Assembly: GCA_038043245.1 (NCBI GenBank)
Contig: JBBTCH010000003.1
Span: 62,001 to 126,000, forward strand
Length of the DNA stretch: 64,000 bases
Direction: 5' to 3'
From: JACPFV01 sp038043245
GTDB lineage: Bacteria > Pseudomonadota > Gammaproteobacteria > Nevskiales > Nevskiaceae
The notes below the pieces were generated by a model, which had not been told where the DNA came from, did not search any database, and saw only the letters and a program-made list of their open reading frames with translations. Made by a program: the position numbers and the translations under genes. The stretch's first letter is position 1, and every line of letters starts with the position of its first letter. Shown here one piece after another: positions 49,210 through 56,112 of the stretch.

Positions 49210-50898
49210 ATGAGCACGTATCCGCCCCCCACTGAAGCCTTCGTCCGCGCGCGTGATTTCCTGTTTGCGCATCGCAGCGATTACGCCGCCGCCTATGCCG
49301 GTTTCGAGTGGCCGCGCCTTGCGCAATTCAACTGGGCGCTGGATGTCTTCGATATCGAGGCGCGCGGCAATGTGGCGCTCGCCCTGTGGGTGGTGAACGA
49401 GGATGGCAGCGAGTCGCGCATCACTTACGAGCAGATGCGACAGCGCTCCAATCAGGCCGCCAATTTTCTGCGCGGCTGCGGTGTTGCGCGCGGCGATGTG
49501 CTGCTGATCATGCTGCCCAATGTGCTGCCGCTGTGGGAGCTGATGCTGGGGGCGATCAAGATCGGTGCGGTGCTCAGCCCCGCAACCACGCTGCTCGCAG
49601 CGGCGGATTTGCAGGATCGCATCACGCGCGGCGACATGCGCCTGGTGATTGCCGATGTCGCCAGCACGGCGAAGTTTTCTGAAGTGTCCGGCAGCTACAG
49701 CCGCATCGTGGTCGGCGGCAGCGTCGCGGGCTGGCAGCGCTACGAACCCGCAGTGGCAACCGAGTTCGTGCCGCAGGGCGCAACCGAGGCCAGCGATCCG
49801 CTGCTGCTCTACTTCACCTCCGGCACCACGGCGAAGCCGAAGATGGTGCAGCACACCCAGCAGAGCTATCCGGTCGGGCATCTCTCCACGCTCTACTGGC
49901 TGGGCCTCAAGCCCGGCGATGTGCACCTCAACATCAGCTCGCCCGGCTGGGCCAAGCATGCCTGGAGCTGTTTCTTCGCGCCCTGGAATGCCGGGGCGAC
50001 GGTGTTCATCAACAACCAGCCGCGCTTTGATGCCCGGCAGACCCTCAGCACGCTGGTGCGCTGTGGCGTCACCAGCCTGTGCGCGCCGCCGACGGTGTGG
50101 CGCGCACTGATTCTCGAAGACCTTGCCAGCTACCCGGTGCGGCTGCGCGAGTTGATTGGCGCGGGCGAGCCCTTGAACCCGGAGGTGATCGAGCGCGTGC
50201 GCGCGGCCTGGGGCCTCACCATCCGCGACGGTTACGGCCAGACCGAAACCACCTGCATGATCGGCAACCCACCGGGCTGGCCGGTGCGCGAGGGTTCGAT
50301 GGGGGTGCCGATGCCGGGTTACCGCATGGCGCTGGTGGATGAGAACGATGTGGCGAGCAATGAAGGCGAGATCGCGGTCGCACTGCGGCCTGCACCGGCG
50401 GGTGTGATGGCGGGCTATCGCGGCCAGCCGGAGCGCAATGCGGCGCTGCTGGGGGGTGCGTACTTCCGCAGCGCCGATGTCGCCCGCCGCGATGCCGAGG
50501 GCTATTACTGGTATGTCGGCCGCAGCGACGATGTGTTCAAGTGCTCGGACTACCGCCTGAGTCCGTTTGAACTCGAAAGCGCGCTGCTGGAGCACGCTGC
50601 CGTCGCCGAGGCCGCCGTGGTGCCCAGCCCGGATGCGATCCGCCTCAATGTGCCGAAGGCGGTGGTGGTGTTGAAGCCCGGCATGGCTGCTGATGCGCAC
50701 ACCGCGAAAGCGCTGTTCGACTTCATCCGCACGAGACTTGCGCCCTACCAGCGCATCCGCCGCATTGAGTTCGCTGAGCTGCCCAAGACCGTCTCCGGCA
50801 AAATCCGCCGGGTCGAGCTACGCGCCACGGCCGTCGAGCGTCAGCAACAAGGCCTACGCGGCCCTGCCGAGTTCTGGGAAGAGGATTTTTCAGCATGA
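49210..50898 (+). CDS. AMP-dependent acyl-CoA synthetase (medium-chain/benzoate-ligase type)
   Basis: 562 aa with the adenylation motifs in order: LLYFTSGTTAKPKMVQHT (P-loop-like), SSPGWAKHAWSCFFAPWNAG, RDGYGQTETTCMIG, YYWYVGRSDDVFKCSDYRLS and the C-terminal Lys in PKTVSGKIRRVELR. It converts a carboxylic acid to its CoA ester through an acyl-adenylate. The medium-chain synthetase branch includes benzoate and fatty-acid ligases; the substrate is probably an acid released by the hydrolases. Its stop overlaps the hydratase start by four bases. Confidence 0.88.
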   Translation: MSTYPPPTEAFVRARDFLFAHRSDYAAAYAGFEWPRLAQFNWALDVFDIEARGNVALALWVVNEDGSESRITYEQMRQRSNQAANFLRGCGVARGDVLLIMLPNVLPLWELMLGAIKIGAVLSPATTLLAAADLQDRITRGDMRLVIADVASTAKFSEVSGSYSRIVVGGSVAGWQRYEPAVATEFVPQGATEASDPLLLYFTSGTTAKPKMVQHTQQSYPVGHLSTLYWLGLKPGDVHLNISSPGWAKHAWSCFFAPWNAGATVFINNQPRFDARQTLSTLVRCGVTSLCAPPTVWRALILEDLASYPVRLRELIGAGEPLNPEVIERVRAAWGLTIRDGYGQTETTCMIGNPPGWPVREGSMGVPMPGYRMALVDENDVASNEGEIAVALRPAPAGVMAGYRGQPERNAALLGGAYFRSADVARRDAEGYYWYVGRSDDVFKCSDYRLSPFELESALLEHAAVAEAAVVPSPDAIRLNVPKAVVVLKPGMAADAHTAKALFDFIRTRLAPYQRIRRIEFAELPKTVSGKIRRVELRATAVERQQQGLRGPAEFWEEDFSA

Positions 50899-51695
50899 GC
50901 AATGCACAGCTGCCCGTCAGCATCGAACGGCGCGAGCGCACCGCTATCGTCACGCTCAACCGCGGCGACGGACGCAACGCGCTCAATACCGAGGCGATGA
51001 CCCTGCTGCGTGATATCGCTCTGGAGCTGGCGCGCGATCCCGATCTCGGCGTGGTGATCGTGCGCGGCGAGGGGGCGTTTTCTGCGGGTGTGGATCTTTC
51101 CGAGTTGGCGCAAGGCAAACCCGGTGCCGGAAAGACGGTCGCCGAGCTGCGCGAACTGGTGAAGCTCGGCCCGGCGATGTGCAAGGCCTGGGAAGACATC
51201 GAAGCGTTCACCATTGCCGCCATCGAGGGTTACTGTGTCGGTGGCGCTGCCGCGCTCGCCGCCAGCGTGGATTACCGCGTGCTGGGCGAATCGGCATTCC
51301 TGCGCCTGCCGGAAGTGCCGCTGGGCATCAACATGAGCTGGCAGACGATTCCGCGGCTGGTCGCGCAGATCGGCCCCGCGCGCACCAAGCAGTACGTGAT
51401 TCTGGGCAAGCGCATCGCCGCAAAGCAGGCGCTGGATTGGGGCTTGTGCGAAGAAGTCACAACGGACGGCAAAACGCTCGAAGCCGCGCAGAAACTCGCC
51501 GCCGAAATTCTGGACCTGCCGCCACTGCCGGTGCGCATGACCAAGCAGACCGTGAATGCCGTCGCCAACGCATTGAGCACGCTGACCTCGCACATGGACC
51601 GCGATCAGTACCTGTTGACGACCCAGACTCAGGATTTCGCCGAGGCTGTCGCCGCCTGGCGTGACAAACGCAAGCCGAAATTCACCGGGAATTGA
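50895..51695 (+). CDS. Enoyl-CoA hydratase/isomerase family protein
   Basis: 266 aa of the crotonase fold: NRGDGRNALNTEAM, the oxyanion loop GAFSAGVDLSELA, IEGYCVGGAAALAAS and the LPEVPLGINMSWQ region with a conserved Glu. It may hydrate or otherwise transform the CoA ester made by the coupled ligase. An ATGA overlap with the ligase implies fixed stoichiometry. It is the last gene before element D and the tRNA-Arg. Confidence 0.88.
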   Translation: MSNAQLPVSIERRERTAIVTLNRGDGRNALNTEAMTLLRDIALELARDPDLGVVIVRGEGAFSAGVDLSELAQGKPGAGKTVAELRELVKLGPAMCKAWEDIEAFTIAAIEGYCVGGAAALAASVDYRVLGESAFLRLPEVPLGINMSWQTIPRLVAQIGPARTKQYVILGKRIAAKQALDWGLCEEVTTDGKTLEAAQKLAAEILDLPPLPVRMTKQTVNAVANALSTLTSHMDRDQYLLTTQTQDFAEAVAAWRDKRKPKFTGN

Positions 51696-51697
51696 CC

Positions 51698-51818
51698 TAC
51701 CCGCTTGAGGCCATTTACAGGCTTCAGGGGCCGATTCCGAAAAACACGTGGTACTAAAAGTGTACCACCCGTTTTCTCGAACCGGTCTTGCAGGCTCTAA
51801 AAAGACCTCAAGCGGGTG
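51698..51818. repeat. 121-bp symmetric element, copy D
   Basis: Termini TACCCGCTT (51698) and AAGCGGGTG (51810-51818) and the perfect centre GTGGTAC, seven bases, GTACCAC (from 51748) give the same 50-21-50 layout as copies B and C. Here the inverted similarity extends over most of both arms (CCCGCTTGAGG at both ends), so it is the best-preserved palindrome. It starts 3 bp after the hydratase stop and ends 66 bp before the tRNA-Arg gene. Confidence 0.8.
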
Positions 51819-51862
51819 GTGTTTTTAGGGGGCGTCTATCGCTCTACGGGAACCTTATCGGG

Positions 51863-51868
51863 TAGAAT
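51863..51868 (+). promoter_or_regulatory. -10 box of the tRNA-Arg promoter
   Basis: TAGAAT lies 17 bp before the mature tRNA start and is the best -10 candidate; the -35 is weak and could lie around 51840-51846. Confidence 0.45.
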
Positions 51869-51884
51869 CGCGCTCCGAAAAAAC

Positions 51885-51961
51885 GCGCCCGTAGCTCAGT
51901 TGGATAGAGCACTTGGCTACGAACTAAGGGGTCGGAGGTTCGAATCCTTCCGGGCGCACCA
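51885..51961 (+). tRNA. tRNA-Arg(ACG)
   Basis: 77 nt including encoded CCA. The acceptor stem GCGCCCG pairs with CGGGCGC, the D-loop is AGTTGGATAG, anticodon ACG lies at 51919-51921, and the T-arm GGAGGTTCGAATCCTTCC is standard. It reads CGU/CGC/CGA arginine codons. Its 3' end is duplicated at 63177-63197. Confidence 0.97.
51941..51961 (+). other. tRNA-Arg 3' end as a putative attachment site (left)
   Basis: CGAATCCTTCCGGGCGC and the following CCA correspond, with one mismatch, to 63177-63197 in the same orientation, and the terminator beyond is also similar. Integrative elements commonly use this tRNA segment; here it forms the left end of an 11.2-kb segment. Confidence 0.5.
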
Positions 51962-51978
51962 GTTTTCGGACGAAAAAG

Positions 51979-52003
51979 AAACCCGCTCTTGGCGGGTTTT
52001 TTC
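51979..52003 (+). terminator. Intrinsic terminator of tRNA-Arg
   Basis: AACCCGC, a five-base loop, GCGGGTT and a T-run form a strong rho-independent terminator immediately after the tRNA. Confidence 0.9.
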
Positions 52004-52065
52004 GTTTGAGGACGCGCCCCGAGGTTCCCTCCGAGCGGCGGTAATACCACCCTGTCGAAGGTAGC

Positions 52066-52163
52066 GCGGCTCATCCATGAGCCGCAGCTTTCGGCCTCGC
52101 TACGCTCGCACTATCAGCATATCCATGTAGCTGATAGCCGAATCCTTCGGGGCCACATTTTTT
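52066..52163 (+). repeat. Three successive hairpins in the leader of the response-regulator gene
   Basis: Perfect stems are GCGGCTCAT/ATGAGCCGC (52066-52085), CTATCAGC/GCTGATAG (52111-52137) and CCGAA/TTCGG (52138-52150); the last is followed by a six-T run (52158-52163). They lie between the tRNA terminator and the start at 52279. The third could end a short transcript; the set might be a structured leader. The rest of 52004-52278 shows nothing recognisable. Confidence 0.5.
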
Positions 52164-52278
52164 AATGCACGGCAGGTCGTTTCCGTCCCGCCTCCCAACT
52201 GGTATAACAGCGCGCAAGAAGATGCGCCGGCATCCGACAAGGTTCAACTGCGACGACGTGCTGATTGGGGAGGAAAGG

Positions 52279-53649
52279 GTGGAAAAAATCACGCTGGATC
52301 AGCTGAAAGACCTCTATCCGCTTAACCAGCATCCAATACAGGTAGCGGAAGAACTGCTGCCGACGGTTCGAACCCGCTGGTATTCGAGCGGCCGTTCCCT
52401 GTTCAATGTCGGCGACAGTCCAGACGACTATTTTTACGTGCTCGAGGGTTCGGTCGTGCTGTCCGACCGCGACCAGCAGCGCGGTCAAACCGTCGGGCCG
52501 GTTTCGCAGGAAGAAGCGATTCCGATGCCGTACATGGTGCCCAGCGTTCATCTGGCATGGGCCGCCACTGACGCCAGAATTCTGCTGATCGATCGCAGGC
52601 AATTTCTGGATGTCATTCAGAAGGCCAAATCGCGCAGGCTCAGCGCGCTTGCCCAATCGTCCGCCGGCGGTTCCGCGGATCTATGGGCAGCCGACGCCGC
52701 CGTTTCCCATCCGGCCCCGGGAACCGTGCCTGCGCCGGCGATAAATCCAGGAGTTCGCGGGCCAGCCACGGCTCCCGCACCGATCTCCGAGGAATTCGAG
52801 AGAAATCTGGCGTTGGGCCGCGCGCAAATCCCTGAGCCGCCGCAAACGCCGATGCCGGCGCCCGATGAGCCCGAGCAGAAACCAGCGAGTGAGCCTCCGG
52901 CTGCGGATGCGCCGTTGCACAGCGAGCCCGGGACCGCCCACATGGAGCGCATCCTGCTGGTCGAGGATCACCCGACCGACGCCAAGATGGCGCAACTCAT
53001 GCTGAAAACACTGGGCTACGGTTCGGACTGGGTCAGCGGCGGCCCCCAGGCATTGAGCGCGATGGAGCGAAAGCGCTACCAGATTGTTCTTCTGGATGTG
53101 CAGCTGCCGGGGGTGGATGGGTTTGAAATCACGCGGTGTATCCGCGAACGCTGGCCCGGCGCCGCCGGGCCGCACATCATCGCGCTGACGGCGCGCAGCC
53201 TGAAGGGGGACCGCGAAGCCTGTCTTGCCGCCGGCATGGACGATTACATTCCCAAACCCATTTCCATTCACCTGCTGAGCGCAAAGCTCAATGACGAGAA
53301 CTGGGCGCTGGTGGATCCGAAGGTCATCGAGCATTTCGCCATGGCGGTCGGCAAGACCGGAGTGACCGCGCTGATCGACTCCTATCTGGACGCAATGCCC
53401 AGCATGATCGCGGACCTGCACAAGGCGGTGGCTGCAAATAATGCCAAAGACTTGCACCTTGCAGCGCATTCGCTGAAAGCGGCCGCGCAGGTTCTGGGCG
53501 TCCATCTCATCGCCGGTTACGCCGCGAAACTAGAAACCCTCGGCCGGTTCGCCAAGCTCGATGGCGCTCCGGCATTGCTCAGCCAGATCGACAGCGTGCG
53601 CCAGGAAACCGTGATCGAGCTGCAGAAGCTGCGCACGTTATATGGCTGA
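52279..53649 (+). CDS. Crp-fold / receiver / Hpt fusion signalling protein
   Basis: 456 aa in three parts. Residues about 5-115 look like a cyclic-nucleotide-binding (Crp) fold (GRSLFNVGDSPDDYFYVLEG). A Pro/Ala-rich linker of about 105 residues follows. A receiver domain has acidic residues in LLVEDH and the phosphoacceptor Asp273 in LLDVQLPGVDGF, with Lys in PKPIS. A histidine phosphotransfer domain at the end has His397 in LAAHSLKAAA. No DNA-binding output domain is seen. The GTG at 52279 has GGGGAGGAAAGG upstream and is preferred to the ATG at 52165. It overlaps the next Hpt gene by eight bases. Confidence 0.8.
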   Translation: MEKITLDQLKDLYPLNQHPIQVAEELLPTVRTRWYSSGRSLFNVGDSPDDYFYVLEGSVVLSDRDQQRGQTVGPVSQEEAIPMPYMVPSVHLAWAATDARILLIDRRQFLDVIQKAKSRRLSALAQSSAGGSADLWAADAAVSHPAPGTVPAPAINPGVRGPATAPAPISEEFERNLALGRAQIPEPPQTPMPAPDEPEQKPASEPPAADAPLHSEPGTAHMERILLVEDHPTDAKMAQLMLKTLGYGSDWVSGGPQALSAMERKRYQIVLLDVQLPGVDGFEITRCIRERWPGAAGPHIIALTARSLKGDREACLAAGMDDYIPKPISIHLLSAKLNDENWALVDPKVIEHFAMAVGKTGVTALIDSYLDAMPSMIADLHKAVAANNAKDLHLAAHSLKAAAQVLGVHLIAGYAAKLETLGRFAKLDGAPALLSQIDSVRQETVIELQKLRTLYG

Positions 53650-54004
53650 ACCTGCCCGGGAGCTCGACCCTGACGCCCTGAAAAAACTGGCCGAGATCAT
53701 CGGCCACGACGGCGCCATCGAGATCGTTCAGACCTTCCGCGCTGATATCCAGAACCGGCTCACGGAGTTCAAGACCGGGTTACAGCAGGGTGACTTAAAA
53801 CTGGTTGAGCGCGCCGCGCACACGCTGAAGTCGGGGTCGGCCTACGTGGGAGGCCATTCATTTGCCGGCCTGTGCCAGACGCTGGAAACCGCAGCGAGCG
53901 AGAGCAGAACGGAAATTCTGCTCGAAAAGCAACATGAATTCGAACAGCGCCTGCTGCGCATCAGCGCGGAGCTTCTGGCGCTGGAGTCAGGCGCCAACAG
54001 TTGA
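53642..54004 (+). CDS. Histidine phosphotransfer (Hpt) protein
   Basis: 120 aa consisting of one Hpt four-helix domain with the phosphorylated His60 in RAAHTLKSGSAYVG. It would pass phosphate between the hybrid kinase at 59778 and response regulators such as the LuxR type at 58994. It overlaps the upstream fusion gene and is followed by the pilus cluster. Confidence 0.88.
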   Translation: MAEPARELDPDALKKLAEIIGHDGAIEIVQTFRADIQNRLTEFKTGLQQGDLKLVERAAHTLKSGSAYVGGHSFAGLCQTLETAASESRTEILLEKQHEFEQRLLRISAELLALESGANS

Positions 54005-54056
54005 AGCGACGGCGGTGCCCGTACCCGCGGCCTCCGCTCGTAGAAATTCCCAAAAC

Positions 54057-54090
54057 CCCGACTTTCGTCGGGAACCCGACTTAGGTCGGG
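54057..54090. promoter_or_regulatory. Tandem palindromes before the pilus genes
   Basis: Two copies of CCCGAC-N4-GTCGGG stand at 54057-54072 and 54075-54090, one and three-quarter helical turns (18 bp) apart, 108 bp before the first pilin start. They may be binding sites of a dimeric activator such as the LuxR-type regulator at 58994, or paired hairpins ending the Hpt message. TATGAAATAT follows as possible -10. Confidence 0.5.
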
Positions 54091-54197
54091 TATGAAATAT
54101 CTACACCCCTGCCTACAGTGCCGGCGCACTCAGGAGGGCTTGGTTGTTCGCCATCAACGCCTGGGCCCTTCACTCACATACATCAGGAGATGTACAC

Positions 54198-54680
54198 ATG
54201 AAAACAGCAATTCGTAGTTTTGCCGCCGTCGTTGTGGTCGCTGTGGCCTCTTCATCGGCGTTCGCTGCAAGCAGCACCCATGATCTGGCCGTGTCAGCCC
54301 AGATCAATGGCAATTGCAAATTCAACGGCGCCGGCCCGACCGCGCTGACCCTCGCCAACAGCGGCGCCCTGATTGATACGTCCCTGGCGACCGACGCCAC
54401 CGGCTCGGCCACCGTGCCGTTCCGTTGCACCAAGGGCACGACGTCAGCGATCTCGGCGGGCAATGGTCTGCACTTCGCCGGCGGCTCGCGCAATGTGGAT
54501 TCGGGCACGGAAACCATGGCGTACTCGCTGGCCCTGTCGGATGACGCGCAGGTCGGTACTGGCCACGGCGCCGGTCAGGATCTGACCCTGACGGTCGATG
54601 GCACGATCGCCTTCGCGAATCACCAGAACGCCAGCGCGGGCACCTACACGGACACCGTGGTTCTGACCATCACCCCGTAA
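54198..54680 (+). CDS. Spore-coat-U (SCPU) domain pilin, probable major subunit
   Basis: 160 aa with a signal peptide (AAVVVVAVASSSAFA) and the SCPU pattern: early Cys in INGNCKF, ATGSATVPFRCTKG, DLTLTVDGTI and the C-terminal beta strand ASAGTYTDTVVLTITP that donates to the next subunit. SCPU proteins build archaic chaperone-usher (Csu-like) pili used for attachment. AGGAG precedes the ATG at 54198. A strong terminator follows, which fits high expression of a major subunit. Confidence 0.87.
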   Translation: MKTAIRSFAAVVVVAVASSSAFAASSTHDLAVSAQINGNCKFNGAGPTALTLANSGALIDTSLATDATGSATVPFRCTKGTTSAISAGNGLHFAGGSRNVDSGTETMAYSLALSDDAQVGTGHGAGQDLTLTVDGTIAFANHQNASAGTYTDTVVLTITP

Positions 54681-54703
54681 TTTTTCTCCCTAGGCACAAG
54701 ACC

Positions 54704-54741
54704 AAGGCTGCGGCAGGATATCGCCGCAGCCTTTTCTTTTT
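54704..54741 (+). terminator. Terminator/attenuator between pilin genes
   Basis: AAGGCTGCGGC pairs with GCCGCAGCCTT around an eight-base loop and is followed by a T-rich tract (TTTTCTTTTT). Partial read-through would give less of the downstream subunits, chaperone and usher than of the first pilin. Confidence 0.9.
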
Positions 54742-54798
54742 CCGGGGCTGTGCTGGCGATCTTCCTTCGCCAGACCCGGAAAGGCCGAAGGTGTTTTC

Positions 54799-55287
54799 AT
54801 GAATCTACGTCAACGCACCGTGTTTGCCGTGCTGGCCTTCGGGCTGACGGCAATGGCGTGCCCGGCCCGGGCCGCTGGTTCGCACACGCTGTCGGTCGGC
54901 GCCACGATCCTGTCCAAGAATCAATGCAAGTTCACCAATGGCGGACCGACTGCGCTTGCGTTCGGCGCGATTGACCCTTCATCGCCTGCGGACAGCACCG
55001 CGACGGCCACCACCACCTTCAAGTGCACCGGCTCGAGTCCGATGGCGACCTATCAGATCACCTCGGACGACGGCCTGTACGAAACCAGCACGAGTGCGCC
55101 GCGGATGCGCCATGGCACCAACCTGGCCGAATTCCTGCCGTACTCAATCAACCTGCCGCAGTCCGCGACGGTCCCCAAAAACGTGACCCAGACCCTGACG
55201 GTCAACGGCACCATCCTCGCTGCGCAGTTTCAGAATGCGCTGGCCGGTGCCTATAGCGACACGGTGGTTCTCACGATTTCGCCGTGA
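54799..55287 (+). CDS. SCPU domain pilin (second subunit)
   Basis: 162 aa with a signal peptide (LAFGLTAMACPARA) and the same SCPU features (SKNQCKF, TATTTFKCTG, TLTVNGTI, ALAGAYSDTVVLTISP). It shares roughly the overall pattern, but not close identity, with the first subunit, and is probably a minor or adaptor pilin. The chaperone gene follows after 29 bp. Confidence 0.86.
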   Translation: MNLRQRTVFAVLAFGLTAMACPARAAGSHTLSVGATILSKNQCKFTNGGPTALAFGAIDPSSPADSTATATTTFKCTGSSPMATYQITSDDGLYETSTSAPRMRHGTNLAEFLPYSINLPQSATVPKNVTQTLTVNGTILAAQFQNALAGAYSDTVVLTISP

Positions 55288-55316
55288 TGTGTCGTCACCG
55301 CCTGCCCTGCTAGGCT

Positions 55317-56069
55317 ATGCACATGCTGAAAATCCGTGGAATTTTCTGGCCAGTGGCGCTGGGGATGGCGGTTTTTATTTCAACAGCCGCCCAGGCCAGC
55401 GGCTTTGGTGTTGCGCCGATCCGCCTGGATTTCGACCGCACCTCGAAGACCGGGCTCATCGAGGTCAGCAATGACGATACGCGGCCACTGTCTTTCCAGA
55501 TGAAGTTGTTCGCCTGGAGCCAGGATGCCGAGGGCAAGGATCAGTATCAGCCCAGCAATGACCTGATTTTCTTTCCGCAGATCATGTCCCTGAAACCCAA
55601 GGAAAAGCGGCCCATCCGGGTCGGCACCAAGGGTCCGCCGGCGGCGTCTGAGCGCGCCTACCGCCTGTTCATCGAGGAACTTCCCGATCCTGCCGAGACA
55701 GCTGCGGCGAAAGCGCCGCAGATTGCGGTCCGGATACGGTTCGGTGTGCCGCTGTTCGTGGCCCCGGCCCAGCCGCAAATCGCCGGTGTGATTGAAGATG
55801 CGAAGTTGGCCAAGGGAGAAATTCAACTGCGGGTGAGAAACACCGGCAACCGTAATTTCCAGTTTGAAACCGTCGCGGCCCGCGCCGGCACAACCTCTAT
55901 AGGCGAGACGCGAGGGTGGTATCTGTTTCCCGGCATCGCACGCGCCTACAGCATCAAAGTGGATTCGGAAGCCTGCGCCAAGGCAAAAACACTGGAAGTC
56001 CATTTAAGCGCGGACGGCCTGGAACTCAAACACGAGCTGGAAGCCACTCCCACGCTCTGCCGTCCCTGA
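55317..56069 (+). CDS. Pilus-assembly periplasmic chaperone (PapD/CsuC-like)
   Basis: 250 aa with a signal peptide and the two Ig-like domains of the family: FGVAPIRLDFDR, LIEVSNDDTRPLSFQMKLF, FFPQIMSLKPKEKRPIRVG (the conserved Arg/Lys subunit-anchor region) and AYRLFIEELP. It folds SCPU subunits by donor-strand complementation and brings them to the usher. ATG codons at 55317 and 55323 are equally possible. Confidence 0.9.
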   Translation: MHMLKIRGIFWPVALGMAVFISTAAQASGFGVAPIRLDFDRTSKTGLIEVSNDDTRPLSFQMKLFAWSQDAEGKDQYQPSNDLIFFPQIMSLKPKEKRPIRVGTKGPPAASERAYRLFIEELPDPAETAAAKAPQIAVRIRFGVPLFVAPAQPQIAGVIEDAKLAKGEIQLRVRNTGNRNFQFETVAARAGTTSIGETRGWYLFPGIARAYSIKVDSEACAKAKTLEVHLSADGLELKHELEATPTLCRP

Positions 56070-56112
56070 CGGCTGGCGCTACACGCCAGCTGGATTTTCC
56101 GGAGTCTGTCGG

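Noticed and set aside
49183..50700. 505-aa minus-strand frame opposite the CoA ligase
   Set aside because: The ligase has all adenylation motifs in order; the reverse frame is not credible.
52138..52156. Sequence CCGAATCCTTCGGGGCCACA as a second tRNA 3' remnant
   Set aside because: It looks like a T-arm plus CCA at first sight, but the stem is a simple CCGAA/TTCGG hairpin and neither acceptor stem nor CCA end matches a tRNA.
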